The notes: generated by a model not told the origin, from the sequence alone. 35,408 nt of DNA from Parvibaculum sp. (GCA_030649335.1 JAUSLL010000047.1:1-35408), one strand, 5' to 3'; shown: positions 1 through 8,655, numbered from the stretch's first letter. Translations and numbers: made by a program.

Positions 1-542
1 AAATCGCAAAGCAACGTCGGGTTCAGATTGTAAAATCCGTGATTGAGCATGTTCATCGGCACGGCATGATAAACAAAGCCACCGACCTTGGCCATCTCGG
101 CGCAGTTGAACAAGGCGCGTGCAATGTCGAAACAATGCTCCGTCGCACCGCCGTCAATCACCAGATCATAGCTGTTCGCCAGAGACGCGGGGATCGGTTC
201 ATTCATATCCTGAATGATCTCGCTGCCTTCATATTGGGTGAAGTCGAGAACATCCACGCTCACATTGCCATAGAGATCAAAAAACGACGGCAGTGTTGGC
301 ACGATGGAAATAAGCGTCGGATCGCCGCCGTGAATCTGAAGCAGGCGCTCACGATTATCGCGACCTTTGAGGATCGATTTCCAGTTCACACCGCGAAATC
401 GTTTAAAATAGGCGGTGTCGGAAATCACCACGTCGGCATAGCCAAGCGACAGGACTCTTATATCCTGCCTGTCCTTGAAAGACGGATGCTTGAAGACCTT
501 ATCAAAAAAATCCAGATCGCTGACACCAAAACCCATGTCCAT
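1..542 (-). CDS. SAM-dependent methyltransferase-like protein, 3' end outside window
   Basis: Reading the minus strand from an ATG at 542 gives about 180 codons with no stop before the window edge, so the C-terminus is missing. The stretch ending in DLVIDGGATEH, followed by a Val-Gly-Gly turn and a GFYN segment, resembles the class I methyltransferase-like proteins often found in polysaccharide loci. The classical glycine-rich motif I is not obvious, so the fold is an inference. The reading frame stays open upstream only to 599 and has no earlier ATG. ATG 536 is a possible second start. A run of G just before 542 is the only candidate ribosome binding site. Substrate unknown. Confidence 0.6.
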   Translation of the reverse strand, partial: MDMGFGVSDLDFFDKVFKHPSFKDRQDIRVLSLGYADVVISDTAYFKRFRGVNWKSILKGRDNRERLLQIHGGDPTLISIVPTLPSFFDLYGNVSVDVLDFTQYEGSEIIQDMNEPIPASLANSYDLVIDGGATEHCFDIARALFNCAEMAKVGGFVYHAVPMNMLNHGFYNLNPTLLCD

Positions 543-650
543 GCCCCCAAAAACCGGCGCCCCGAGGCAGCCAGATTGATCATTTGGAAAGCATAAGGAT
601 CAATTCGTAACAAATTCCTAACCATAGCACCCGGGCAACGACACACCGGA

Positions 651-1148
651 TCAAGGCTTCGTAATGGCTCCATACGCGTGGCCGAACGCGCCCATGTCGA
701 GTTCACGGAACAACAACCGCGCCGGATCAACCGGCCCGGGCATGGTGAGGCGTCCGGGCGGCACGGGACCAAAGCCAACCTTCACGTAATAGTTCTGATC
801 GCCCACCAGAATGACGAGCTTAAAACCCATGGCCTTGGCGTCATCAAGCCCACGCCGCATCATATTGATACCGACGCCCTGCCCGCGAATGGCGGGCACG
901 ACAGCGAGTGGCCCGAGCATCAATCCGGGTACACCGCCGATATTACACGGCCAGAATGTCAGCGAGCCAACGAGGCGCCGTTCAGCGCCCTCGCCCAGAT
1001 GCGCAACATAGGCAAGCTCCGGCACAGCCGTATTGCCCTCACGCAGACGTTGCGCAGTTTTGGCATAGCGGCCGGGGCCGAAGGATAAATCGAGAAGGGC
1101 TTCGATATCGGCCTCGTGTTCGGGCCGCTGGTGTTCGATATCAAACAT
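651..1148 (-). CDS. GNAT family N-acetyltransferase
   Basis: A 165-residue protein of typical single-domain GNAT length. The acetyl-CoA pyrophosphate loop RGQGVG lies at residues 88-93 after the beta-4 strand segment LGPLAVVP, and a GDQNYYVKVGF segment follows, which is characteristic of the YhbS-like subgroup. It would transfer an acetyl group from acetyl-CoA to an amine on an unknown small molecule or protein in the cytoplasm. It is followed on the same strand by the methyltransferase-like gene, about 110 bp downstream. The ATG at 1148 lacks a strong Shine-Dalgarno sequence, but it matches the expected family N-terminus. Confidence 0.85.
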   Translation of the reverse strand: MFDIEHQRPEHEADIEALLDLSFGPGRYAKTAQRLREGNTAVPELAYVAHLGEGAERRLVGSLTFWPCNIGGVPGLMLGPLAVVPAIRGQGVGINMMRRGLDDAKAMGFKLVILVGDQNYYVKVGFGPVPPGRLTMPGPVDPARLLFRELDMGAFGHAYGAITKP

Positions 1149-1521
1149 GGGACGTTATTCCGGACGGGATCATGTGAGCCTGATTGCGAAAGAGGCACCC
1201 GCCGCCGGGTCAATGCGGCCTAAAGAGCCCCACCGAAACCACGTGCGCAAGCGAACGCCTGACCGGAAGCGAATACGCTTCCAAAGCCAATTCGTCGTCG
1301 CTGGATAAAGCACTGGGTCATCATCGATCCTTGCACGGGCGAGCCTTTGCAGACACTCCGATCAGAAGAACAGGCGGATAGCATGAGCCAACTGCCGCGT
1401 AAAGCAAATGCGTGTGGCCAAAATGCCGGAAAAGGCTGGAACCGTACGGGCTGCCTGCGCTAGCTTGCCCGCCAACAGATAAGACCCAACACGTTTAATT
1501 GAAATCTAGGGAGACGGTCAC
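1149..1521. other. Intergenic gap between divergent genes
   Basis: These 373 bases separate the GNAT gene (minus) from the SDR gene (plus). Both promoters must lie here. I see no convincing coding frame, palindrome, tRNA or repeat in it. The ribosome binding site of the SDR gene (GGGAGA) is at its right end. Confidence 0.5.
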
Positions 1522-2436
1522 ATGGGACTTCTTGAAGGCAAAGTGGTGCTGGTCACAGGCGCTGCGGGCGGCATCGGCAGAGAATGCGCGATGATCGCGG
1601 CAAAGCAGGGCGCGAAGGTCGTGGTCAACGATCTGGGTGGCTCGGTCAAAGGCGGCGACGAAGGCAATGCCTCAGCGGCCCAGAAGACAGTCGATGAAAT
1701 CAAAGCCGCCGGCGGCGAAGCAGTTGCGAATTCCGACAGCGTCTCGCTAAAATCCGGCGCTGAAAACATGATCGCGCAGGCGCTCGACACATTCGGCGGC
1801 TTGCACTCCATCATCAGCCCCGCCGGTATCCTGCGCGACGGCATGTTCCACAAGATGCCCGACGAAGATTGGGACGCCGTCCTCGAAGTCCATCTGAAGG
1901 GCAGCTACAACATCACACGCGCCGCCGTGAACCACTTCCGCGAACAACAGGAAGGCAACTTCGTCCTGTTCACATCGACCTCGGGCCTTATCGGCAATAT
2001 CGGTCAGGCAAACTACGCCGCCGCCAAAATGGGCATCGCCGGTCTCTCGCGCATCATCGCCATGGAAGGCGCATCCAAGAACGTGCGCTCCAACATCATC
2101 GCGCCGTTTGCCTGGACCCGCATGATCGCCACGATCCCTGTAAAGGACGAAGCCTCCGCCCAGCGCGTTGACCGTATGAAAAACGCCATGCGCGCCGAAC
2201 AGGTCGGCAATTTCTCAGTGGCGCTTGCCTCGCCGGCCTGCACAACAAACGGCCAGATCTTCTCCGTGCGCGGCAACGAAATCGTCTTGTTCTCCCAGCC
2301 CCGCCCCGTCAAAAGCGTCGCGCGCATCGACGGTTGGACACCTGAGACAATCCTCTCCCACGGCATCCCCGCCATGGAAGGCGGCTACACCGACCTCGGC
2401 GCGACCAGCTCGGTGTTCACATGGGAACCGGTGTAA
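1522..2436 (+). CDS. Short-chain dehydrogenase/reductase (MFE-2 / HSD17B4-like)
   Basis: A 304-residue SDR. The Rossmann cofactor motif TGAAGGIG is at residues 12-19. The catalytic set is Ser152, Tyr165 and Lys169 (YAAAK). The usual NNAG motif is replaced by SPAG near residues 99-102. After about 240 residues a C-terminal extension is present. The acidic VNDLGG and the GSVKGGDEG insertion resemble the (3R)-hydroxyacyl-CoA dehydrogenase part of multifunctional enzyme type 2 and related steroid or acyl-CoA oxidoreductases. It probably oxidises a hydroxyacyl-CoA with NAD(P). The gene is monocistronic: it has a GGGAGA ribosome binding site before ATG 1522 and is followed by a terminator. The substrate assignment is inference from similarity and from the beta-oxidation genes elsewhere in the window. 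Confidence 0.85.
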   Translation: MGLLEGKVVLVTGAAGGIGRECAMIAAKQGAKVVVNDLGGSVKGGDEGNASAAQKTVDEIKAAGGEAVANSDSVSLKSGAENMIAQALDTFGGLHSIISPAGILRDGMFHKMPDEDWDAVLEVHLKGSYNITRAAVNHFREQQEGNFVLFTSTSGLIGNIGQANYAAAKMGIAGLSRIIAMEGASKNVRSNIIAPFAWTRMIATIPVKDEASAQRVDRMKNAMRAEQVGNFSVALASPACTTNGQIFSVRGNEIVLFSQPRPVKSVARIDGWTPETILSHGIPAMEGGYTDLGATSSVFTWEPV

Positions 2437-2454
2437 ACCCGACCCATAACTGTC

Positions 2455-2475
2455 ATCCCGGCCTTGTGCCGGGAT
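2455..2475. repeat. REP-like short palindrome
   Basis: ATCCCGGC (2455-2462) and GCCGGGAT (2468-2475) form an 8-bp stem around the loop CTTGT. From general knowledge, this TCATCCCGGCCTTGTGCCGGGATCC type of element is scattered in many alphaproteobacterial genomes. It lies between the SDR stop codon and the terminator. Confidence 0.55.
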
Positions 2476-2492
2476 CCGGTAGCGACAAATTT

Positions 2493-2525
2493 AAAAGGCG
2501 CGGTGCCAAAACACCGCGCCTTTTT
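2493..2525. terminator. Bidirectional rho-independent terminator
   Basis: A perfect 13-bp inverted repeat, AAAAGGCGCGGTG (2493-2505) against 2512-2524, surrounds a 6-nt loop. There are Ts on one side and As on the other, so it can end transcription of the SDR gene (plus) and of the LysR gene (minus), whose stop codon is immediately beyond it. Confidence 0.9.
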
Positions 2526-3455
2526 CTACTTCCCCGCCGCCACATCCAGCAACCACGGCGCCTTCCCCGGTCCAAATTCCTCCACCGTGAAATCCACGAA
2601 CGCCCGCACTTTGGCCGAAAGATGCTGCGTATGCGGATAAATCACATGCAAGGTCAGCGGCTCCGTCTCCCATTCATCGAGTACTGAGACGAGATCACCG
2701 CGCCGCAGTGCGTCTGCACAAAGAAACATCGGCGCGAGGCACAGCGCCTGCCCCGCCTTGATGATCCCCTGCATCGCGTCGGCATTGTTGCAGAGATAAT
2801 TACCCTTCACATCGACCGTAAAAACCTTGCCGCCGGGATCGCGGAATTCGAACTGCTCGGGCTTAGGCTTCAGCGAGTAAAGAACAAAATTATGATCCGC
2901 CAGATCGCGCGGATGGCGCGGCACGCCGAACTTCTCAAAATAAGAAGGTGCGCCGACAATCGGGCGGCGCACCGGCGCAAGCTGCCGCGCAATCAAGCTT
3001 GAATCCGTCAGCTTCGAAATGCGCAGCGACACATCGAAACCTTCCTCCATCAGATCGACCTGCCGGTCGTTGAGAGCGAGCTCCACGGTGAGTTCAGGAT
3101 AGCGCGCCATGAATTTCGGCATCACCGCCCCAAGTTCCGTAATGCCAAAACTCATCGGCGCGTTGATGCGCAACCGCCCCCGCACTGCGCCCTCGATGCA
3201 ATTGGCGTCCCGCGCCGTCTCATTGGCTTCCGAGACAATCCGCGCCGCGCGCTCGTAAACCACCGCGCCCGCTTCGGTCACGCTCAGTTTACGCGTCGTG
3301 CGGTTGAGCAACCGCACCCGCAACTCGTCTTCAAGCTCCGAAATCTGACGGCTCACCATAGATTTCGACAAACCCAGCGCCTCGGCGGCGGCCGTGAAGC
3401 TTTCCACTTCCACCACCTTGGCAAAAACCGCCATCGCATTGAGATCAAGTGCCAT
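2526..3455 (-). CDS. LysR family transcriptional regulator
   Basis: With the start at ATG 3455 the protein has 309 residues, normal for LysR. The N-terminal winged helix-turn-helix covers roughly residues 1-60 (DLNAMAVFAKVVEVESFTAA, then LGLSKSMVSRQISELE). The effector domain runs from about 90 to 290. An ATG further upstream (3575) would add 40 residues that overlap the divergent gene and lack LysR character. The 3455 start has a GGGGG ribosome binding site at proper distance and matches the family N-terminus. It belongs to the AaeR/CrgA-like branch. Divergence from the WrbA-type gene suggests it controls that gene in response to an electrophile or quinone. The shared 120-bp gap holds two inverted repeats. 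Confidence 0.92.
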   Translation of the reverse strand: MALDLNAMAVFAKVVEVESFTAAAEALGLSKSMVSRQISELEDELRVRLLNRTTRKLSVTEAGAVVYERAARIVSEANETARDANCIEGAVRGRLRINAPMSFGITELGAVMPKFMARYPELTVELALNDRQVDLMEEGFDVSLRISKLTDSSLIARQLAPVRRPIVGAPSYFEKFGVPRHPRDLADHNFVLYSLKPKPEQFEFRDPGGKVFTVDVKGNYLCNNADAMQGIIKAGQALCLAPMFLCADALRRGDLVSVLDEWETEPLTLHVIYPHTQHLSAKVRAFVDFTVEEFGPGKAPWLLDVAAGK

Positions 3456-3467
3456 TTGTTGCCCCCA

Positions 3468-3484
3468 TGGAACAATCTGTTCCA
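3468..3484. promoter_or_regulatory. Candidate LysR operator (palindrome)
   Basis: The perfect inverted repeat TGGAACAATCTGTTCCA (7-bp arms, 3-bp centre) lies 13 bp upstream of the LysR start codon in the divergent gap. Its position suits autoregulation and control of the WrbA-type gene. The assignment to this regulator is inference. Confidence 0.55.
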
Positions 3485-3497
3485 CAAATGATGGATT

Positions 3498-3511
3498 GTT
3501 TCGAATGAAAC
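3498..3511. promoter_or_regulatory. Second inverted repeat in the LysR/WrbA gap
   Basis: GTTTC-GAAT-GAAAC is a 5-bp-arm palindrome 64 bp upstream of the WrbA-type start and 13 bp beyond the first palindrome. It could be the activation half of a LysR-type double site. The short arms make chance occurrence possible. Confidence 0.35.
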
Positions 3512-3575
3512 TGCAATTAGATTTAGCCCACGGAATTGAAACGCCTGCGGAAGCGGGCAAATGCTGGAGAGCCAA

Positions 3576-4181
3576 ATGTCAGACAAAGCCAAAGTCCTCG
3601 TCCTCTACCACTCCTCATGGGGCCATATCGAAACCATGGCCGAGGCCGTCGCTGCCGGTGTGCGCGAGGCGGGTGCTGAAGTCAACATCAAGCGCGTGCC
3701 CGAGACGATGGGCGAAGACGCGATGGCCGCCGCCCATATGAAAATCGACCAGAAGGCCCCCGTCGCCGTGCCACATGAGCTGGCAAACTATGACGCCATA
3801 ATTTTCGGTGTGCCGACCCGCTTCGGCAATATGTCAGGCCAGATGCGCTCCTTCCTCGATCAGACGGGCGCGCTCTGGGCCGGTGGAAAGTTGATCGGTA
3901 AAGTCGGTAGCGTCTTCACATCGACCGGCACAGGCATCGGCAATGAGTCCACCATCCTCACAACGCACGTAACGCTGCTGCATCAGGGCATGATCATCGT
4001 CGGCGTGCCCTTCGGTGCCCCCGGCATCGGCGATATTTCCGAGGTACACGGCGGCTCGTTCTACGGGGCAGGCACGATTGCCGGCTCGGACGGTTCACGC
4101 CAGCCCAGCGAAATGGAACTCGGCATGGCCAAATTTCAGGGCAAACATGTCGCCAGCATCGCCAACAAGCTGAAAGTCTAA
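3576..4181 (+). CDS. wrbA: NAD(P)H:quinone oxidoreductase, WrbA type
   Basis: A 201-residue flavodoxin-fold protein of the length expected for WrbA. The FMN phosphate loop region is [13 protein letters not shown] near residue 12. The isoalloxazine-contact segments GVPTRFGNM and FTSTGTGIG are both present, as is the [10 protein letters not shown] stretch near the end. It is expected to make two-electron reductions of quinones to hydroquinones, avoiding semiquinone radicals. I chose ATG 3576 over ATG 3561 because GGAG lies 6 nt before 3576 and the protein then begins just before the first strand. It is divergent from a LysR regulator and followed by a glutathionyl-hydroquinone reductase, which handles the products of quinone conjugation. 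Confidence 0.93.
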   Translation: MSDKAKVLVLYHSSWGHIETMAEAVAAGVREAGAEVNIKRVPETMGEDAMAAAHMKIDQKAPVAVPHELANYDAIIFGVPTRFGNMSGQMRSFLDQTGALWAGGKLIGKVGSVFTSTGTGIGNESTILTTHVTLLHQGMIIVGVPFGAPGIGDISEVHGGSFYGAGTIAGSDGSRQPSEMELGMAKFQGKHVASIANKLKV

Positions 4182-4190
4182 TTCTCCACG

Positions 4191-4266
4191 CGCGGTGCCG
4201 GTCTCTCCCCCGATCGGCACGGCACCGCGACAAGGCCGGTGGTGTTCCCTCCAGCACCACCGGCCT
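4191..4266 (+). terminator. Two tandem stem-loops after wrbA
   Basis: First hairpin: a 10-bp stem, 4191-4200 with 4220-4229. Second hairpin: a perfect 12-bp GC-rich stem, 4233-4244 with 4255-4266, loop 10 nt. Neither is followed by a long T run. They may attenuate read-through into the next gene or stabilise the wrbA transcript rather than terminate fully. Confidence 0.55.
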
Positions 4267-4299
4267 CCCCATTTCTCTCCCCGCGAAAGGACCGCCATC

Positions 4300-5292
4300 A
4301 TGGGATTGCTCGTCAACGGCTCATGGCAGGACAAGTGGTACGACACCAAATCCACCGGCGGTCGCTTCGTGCGACAGGATGCGGCCTTCCGCAACTGGGT
4401 CACAACAGACGGTTCGGCCGGTCCGACAGGTGACGCGGGCTTCAAAGCAGAAGCGGGCCGCTATCATCTTTATGTGTCGCTCGCCTGCCCTTGGGCGCAT
4501 CGCACACTCATCCTGCGTCACCTCAAAAAACTCGACGATGAAATTTCGCTCACCATCGTCGATCCGCTGATGCTGGAAGAAGGCTGGACCATCACCGGCA
4601 ATTTTCCGGGCACTCTCCCCGACAGCGTCAACAACAAGACGCGCATGCATGAAATCTACGCCGCTGCCAAATCCGATTACACAGGCCGTGTCACCGTGCC
4701 CGTGCTCTGGGACAAGAAACAAAACACTATCGTCTCGAACGAGAGCGCCGACATCATCCGCATGTTGAATTCCGCTTTCAATTCGCTTGATGGCGTGGAC
4801 GCCTCGCTTGATTTTTATCCCGAAGATTTGCGCAGCGAAATCGACGCCGTCAATGCATCCGTTTACGGCCGTGTGAACAACGGTGTCTACAAATCAGGCT
4901 TTGCCACTGACCAGAAAGCCTATGAAGAAGCCGTCACGGCGCTCTTTGATGAACTCGACAGTCTGGAAGCGCGCCTTTCCAAACAGCGCTATCTCGCGGG
5001 CGGACAAATCACCGAAGCAGACTGGCGTCTCTTCACCACGCTCATCCGCTTTGATGCCGTCTATCACGGCCATTTCAAATGCAACTTCCGCCGCATCGCG
5101 GACTATTCGAACCTGTCAAACTACATGCGTGAGCTGTATCAGGTGCCGGGCGTCGCGGAGACAGTCAACATCGCGCATATCAAACATCATTACTATGCGA
5201 GCCACCGCAACATCAACCCAACGGGCATCGTTCCGCTCGGTCCGCTGGAAGACTTCACGGCGTCGCACAATCGCGCCATACGAAAACTCTGA
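4300..5292 (+). CDS. yqjG: Glutathionyl-hydroquinone reductase (YqjG/ECM4 family)
   Basis: A 330-residue Xi-class glutathione transferase. The hallmark active-site segment ACPWAHR puts the catalytic cysteine at residue 63, the position known in E. coli YqjG. The N-terminal extension, the PLM..GW segment and the long helical C-terminal domain are all of family type. It reduces S-glutathionyl-hydroquinones with GSH, releasing hydroquinone and GSSG. The start at 4300 has GAAAGGA 8 nt upstream. An open frame reaches back to 4195, but it runs through the wrbA-downstream hairpins and is not family-like. The location next to wrbA and a LysR gene supports a quinone detoxification module. Confidence 0.93.
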   Translation: MGLLVNGSWQDKWYDTKSTGGRFVRQDAAFRNWVTTDGSAGPTGDAGFKAEAGRYHLYVSLACPWAHRTLILRHLKKLDDEISLTIVDPLMLEEGWTITGNFPGTLPDSVNNKTRMHEIYAAAKSDYTGRVTVPVLWDKKQNTIVSNESADIIRMLNSAFNSLDGVDASLDFYPEDLRSEIDAVNASVYGRVNNGVYKSGFATDQKAYEEAVTALFDELDSLEARLSKQRYLAGGQITEADWRLFTTLIRFDAVYHGHFKCNFRRIADYSNLSNYMRELYQVPGVAETVNIAHIKHHYYASHRNINPTGIVPLGPLEDFTASHNRAIRKL

Positions 5293-5302
5293 AGAAGCGG
5301 CT

Positions 5303-5647
5303 TCAATCCTGCAGAACCCGCTGCAACTCCACAGGGCCGCGTTTATCGTTGTAGCGTTCCGACGGCGTCAGCGCCCAATGCAGCTTCTGCAACTCAGCAT
5401 CACCGCTTTGCCGCACGTCAAGATCAACCGCCGACGTGACGCAGAAATTGCCCTCATGCCGCGTGCGATAGAGGTCATCACAATGGCGCACCGCGCGGCG
5501 CAGAAACGACAATTGCGTTTCGTTGAGTTTCAGCAGCATCGCTTTGTCTTGTGGCAATCCTTCGCCGGACCATGCTGGCGCAATCACTGCCGCTGACATT
5601 CCTGCTGTTACTATTGTTGCAGCGATCAACCGTTTCATATTTGCCAC
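5303..5647 (-). CDS. Small exported protein of unknown function
   Basis: About 114 residues. After a basic MKR, the segment LIAATIVTAGMSAAVIAPAWS is a classic Sec signal peptide, so the mature protein is about 85 residues. Two cysteines (in RHCDD and NFCVT) could form one disulfide. The body is polar and helical, with a DLYRTRHEGNFC segment. I do not recognise a family. GTG 5647 has AGGAGA 7 nt upstream; ATG 5638 is three codons further in and would give nearly the same protein. It converges on the glutathionyl-hydroquinone reductase with a 10-bp gap. Confidence 0.7.
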   Translation of the reverse strand: MANMKRLIAATIVTAGMSAAVIAPAWSGEGLPQDKAMLLKLNETQLSFLRRAVRHCDDLYRTRHEGNFCVTSAVDLDVRQSGDAELQKLHWALTPSERYNDKRGPVELQRVLQD

Positions 5648-5752
5648 TTTCACTTCTCCTGCTCTGCGCCTCACCGGAAGTAAGTCGCATGCAGCCTCAT
5701 TCTCCGCCTAAGATAGGCCAAAATGTGACCAGTGATTCCGGAGAAGAAAATA

Positions 5753-7177
5753 ATGGCGTTTACTGATTATGATCAATATGACGGGTTAGGGCTTGGCGAA
5801 CTTGTCACCAAGGGCAAAGTAAAACCGGAGGAATTGCTCGACGAAGCGATTTCCCGCACCGAAAAACTAAACCCCAAACTCAACGCCATTGTCTTTAAAC
5901 ATTACGACGCCGCCCGCGCCCAGATCGCACGCGGCCTGCCCGATGGTGCGTTCAAAGGCGTGCCGTTTTTGCTGAAGGATCTGCATCTCCTCCTCAACGG
6001 TACCGAGACCTCCTTCGGCTCGTCTGCTTTCCACGGCAATATCGCCGATCACAATTCAACATTGACCGACCGCTATCTCGCCTCGGGCGTTGTTATTTTC
6101 GGCAAAACAAATTCACCCGAATTCGGCCTCTCGCCCACCACCGAACCGCGTGCTTACGGAGCAACACATAATCCGTGGGACCTCACGCGCTCCCCGGGCG
6201 GTTCGTCGGGCGGAGCGGCGGCTGCCGTTGCCGCAGGCATCCTTCCGCTGGCAAATGCGAGCGACGGTGGCGGCTCGATCCGCATACCAGCATCGGCCTG
6301 CGGTCTCTTCGGCATGAAGCCCACACGCGCCCGCACGCCCATGGGGCCGGATCGCGGCGAAGGCTGGGGCGGCATGTCGATCGCCCATGTCGTCTCGCGC
6401 TCGGTGCGCGACAGTGCCGCCATGCTGGACGCAACGCATGGCGCCGCCGACGGTGACGCCTATGCAGCACCCCACGTCGCGCGACCCTTCCTCGATGAAG
6501 TCACCACCGCGCCCAACACTTTGCGCATCGCCTTTTCGACCAAACGGCCAGACGGTGCCGCCTGCAACAAGGAAGTCGTCGCCGCCATCGAAGCGACCGC
6601 AAAACTCCTGGAGGGCCTCGGTCATGTGGTTGAGGAAGCCGCCCCCGTTTTCGATCCGCAGGAGCTCGGTCAGCATCAGGCAACCATCATCGGTGCCAAT
6701 GTCGCCCTCACCCTGCGCCAGCGTGCGGCGGTGCTTGGTCGCGAACTCACGGCGAATGATGTTGAAAGCTTCACCATGCTCATCAACGAAGCAGCCAAAC
6801 TTCGTTCCGGCACGGATTACGCCGCCTCCACGCTCTACATGCATCAGATGGGACGTCACATGGCGCGCTTCCATCAGCGCTTTGACATCTATCTCTCCGC
6901 GACACTTGCAACGCCGCCGATCCCGCTCGGCACGCTCGACACGTCGGCGAACGACATAGCGGCCTATCTGCGTGCCTCTGCTGAATATGTGCCCAATATC
7001 GGCGTCTATAATATGACGGGTCAGCCTTCCATGTCCGTGCCGCTGGCATGGAGCAAAGACGGTCTGCCGCTCGGCATGATGTTCACGGGCCGCTTCGGCG
7101 ACGAGGCCACCCTGTTCCGCCTTGCCGGTCAGCTTGAGCAAGCGCAACCATGGGCGGGCAAACGTCCCGCACTCTGA
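5753..7177 (+). CDS. Amidase (amidase signature family)
   Basis: 474 residues, typical of the amidase signature family. The Ser-cisSer-Lys triad is visible: Lys75 in FLLKDLH, Ser151 in GGSSGG and Ser175 in DGGGSIR. It hydrolyses an amide to the acid and ammonia or an amine. The family covers 6-aminohexanoate cyclic dimer hydrolases, fatty acid amide hydrolases and aryl-acylamidases, and the sequence alone does not settle the substrate. The lack of a C-terminal GatA-type continuation and of gatB/gatC neighbours argues against GatA. Start 5753 follows GGAGAA; the ATG at 5732 is 7 codons earlier and has no ribosome binding site. Confidence 0.92.
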   Translation: MAFTDYDQYDGLGLGELVTKGKVKPEELLDEAISRTEKLNPKLNAIVFKHYDAARAQIARGLPDGAFKGVPFLLKDLHLLLNGTETSFGSSAFHGNIADHNSTLTDRYLASGVVIFGKTNSPEFGLSPTTEPRAYGATHNPWDLTRSPGGSSGGAAAAVAAGILPLANASDGGGSIRIPASACGLFGMKPTRARTPMGPDRGEGWGGMSIAHVVSRSVRDSAAMLDATHGAADGDAYAAPHVARPFLDEVTTAPNTLRIAFSTKRPDGAACNKEVVAAIEATAKLLEGLGHVVEEAAPVFDPQELGQHQATIIGANVALTLRQRAAVLGRELTANDVESFTMLINEAAKLRSGTDYAASTLYMHQMGRHMARFHQRFDIYLSATLATPPIPLGTLDTSANDIAAYLRASAEYVPNIGVYNMTGQPSMSVPLAWSKDGLPLGMMFTGRFGDEATLFRLAGQLEQAQPWAGKRPAL

Positions 7178-7180
7178 GCC

Positions 7181-7663
7181 TTACCACATATCGGGCGCGG
7201 GCGTGCCGCTTTTGAATTCCAAAAGACGCGCCCGCGTGCCCCGCGTGGTCTCTGCCGGCAATTCGTCGATGGCGTAAAAGCCGTATTCGGCGATCTCGAA
7301 GCTTGTCCGCACCACGCTCTCATATTGCGTCGGCCCGACAAGATAGAGCACCACATGATCGGATTTGAATTCGCGGAAATTGGCGAGAAAACCCAATTGC
7401 TCAGGCCGCACACCCTCTTTCAGCAAAATACCGGCTTCCTCATCAATCTCGCGCGTCACCGCGCTCAGCGCCGTCTCGCCGCGCTCCACGCCACCGCCGG
7501 GCAAATACCAGCCATCGACATAGGAATGACGCACCAGCAGCACGCGGCCCTGCGCGTCCAGCACAATGGCCCGCACACCAAGCGTCAACGGCCGGAAAAC
7601 GCGCACATGTAGCCTGTAAAGCGGTTTCAGGATGATCCAGAAAGTTCGAACGATTTGCTGCAT
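7181..7663 (-). CDS. Nudix hydrolase
   Basis: 160 residues with a complete Nudix box, G57-x5-E63-x7-REIDEEAGI ending at residue 79, including the metal-binding REUxEExGU core. It hydrolyses a nucleoside diphosphate linked to another moiety. The N-terminal 25 residues (FWIILKPLYRLHVRVFRP) are hydrophobic and basic, as in a subgroup often annotated as MutT-like or NUDIX domain proteins; this segment may touch the membrane. The gene converges on the amidase with only 3 bases between the stop codons. Confidence 0.92.
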   Translation of the reverse strand: MQQIVRTFWIILKPLYRLHVRVFRPLTLGVRAIVLDAQGRVLLVRHSYVDGWYLPGGGVERGETALSAVTREIDEEAGILLKEGVRPEQLGFLANFREFKSDHVVLYLVGPTQYESVVRTSFEIAEYGFYAIDELPAETTRGTRARLLEFKSGTPAPDMW

Positions 7664-7798
7664 GATCCGTCAACCCTATCAGAAATTCCGGCGCTGCGTG
7701 TCTCGGTCACAGGCTGATCTTTAGAGCCTGTCAACACTTGCGACCTTATCGTGGCACGGTAACTTTTTGTTTATTTCCGACCGGATTTGTTGCATCAC

Positions 7799-8608
7799 AT
7801 GCGTCTTTCCTCGCTCCTCAAGTACCGCCAGAAGTCCAAACGCCCACTGCCGCCGGAAGAAGAACCGCGGGCGGGCAAAAGCGCCATCAAACGGGCATTG
7901 CGCCATTCAGCCGCCGCCTCCAATTACCGTTCCGCCGCCATCCTCGGTGAACGCATCGCCACTGCGCTCTCAACCATCGAGACCGCCGTTCTGGCCATTG
8001 ATGTCGTCAGCGACCGTCTGCGCGAAGCCGCCGGTCTCGTCGAATCCGCCCGCATCACCGACAATCTCGCCCGCCGCGAATTGCTCGCCGGTCGCTATGA
8101 TGATGTGCGCAGCGAAATCGACGCGACCGTGGGGGCTGCCGCGCACAACCGCGTCAATCTCATCAACGGGCTGCTCATCGGTGGACGCTCCGCCGCCTTC
8201 AACATCGCGCTCGATGACGACGGCCGCTCCGACATTGCGGTGGGCGTGGTGAACCTCACAACCGGCGCACGCGGCCTCGCGCTCTCACCGCCCCGCACAG
8301 GCTTTTCTGATGATGCCGAAATTGCGATGATTCTCGCCGAAATCGACCTCAGCCAGACGCGCTTGGCCGAAGTGAGCCTGCGTTTTGCCGACCACGCCGC
8401 CTTTATTGCCGACAGGCTCGCGCGCCTTCAGATACTCGCAGGCAACGCACCCATCATGGCGGGCCTGCCCACAGGCGCCGACGCGGCAGAACCCGCGGAA
8501 CCGGACGACGACCGGACCCGACCGCTCGACCTCCTTTCGGACGAGTTCCCGCGAAGCAGATCAAATGAAAATACAGATTTCGACGATGAGGCCCTTGGCA
8601 GCGTCTGA
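7799..8608 (+). CDS. Flagellin-domain-like protein, orphan
   Basis: 269 residues from ATG 7799 (a TTG at 7787 is possible; neither has a good ribosome binding site). Residues about 40-215 read like the D0/D1 part of short alphaproteobacterial flagellins. A helical LSTIETAVLAIDVVSDRL stretch is followed by a RYDDVRSEIDATVGAAAHNRVNLINGL block, then a NLTTGARGL strand, GFSDDAEIAMILAEID and the helix RLAEVSLRFADHAAFIADRL. The N-terminus is basic and proline-rich instead of flagellin-like, and the last 50 residues are acidic and disordered. No flagellar gene is near. Two-component genes start 1 kb downstream. The flagellin relationship is my reading by eye; a generic helical protein remains possible. 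Confidence 0.55.
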   Translation: MRLSSLLKYRQKSKRPLPPEEEPRAGKSAIKRALRHSAAASNYRSAAILGERIATALSTIETAVLAIDVVSDRLREAAGLVESARITDNLARRELLAGRYDDVRSEIDATVGAAAHNRVNLINGLLIGGRSAAFNIALDDDGRSDIAVGVVNLTTGARGLALSPPRTGFSDDAEIAMILAEIDLSQTRLAEVSLRFADHAAFIADRLARLQILAGNAPIMAGLPTGADAAEPAEPDDDRTRPLDLLSDEFPRSRSNENTDFDDEALGSV

Positions 8609-8655
8609 ACGAACCCCCATCCTTTGAGGAACAAAAAACTCAGAGGGGGCCCTGT

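Noticed and set aside
39..596. Plus-strand open frame of 185 codons at the left edge
   Set aside because: It is antisense to the methyltransferase-like gene, whose minus-strand translation has coherent family character. The plus-strand product has none and lacks a ribosome binding site.
6113..7147. Minus-strand open frame of 344 codons inside the amidase
   Set aside because: The amidase has its full signature and triad. The antisense product is Arg/Gly-rich, with the composition expected of a GC-rich shadow frame.
8609..8655. Terminator between the flagellin-like gene and the methyltransferase
   Set aside because: CCCCC and GGGGG runs could pair, but the spacing and lack of a T run make it a poor terminator. 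Co-transcription is as likely.
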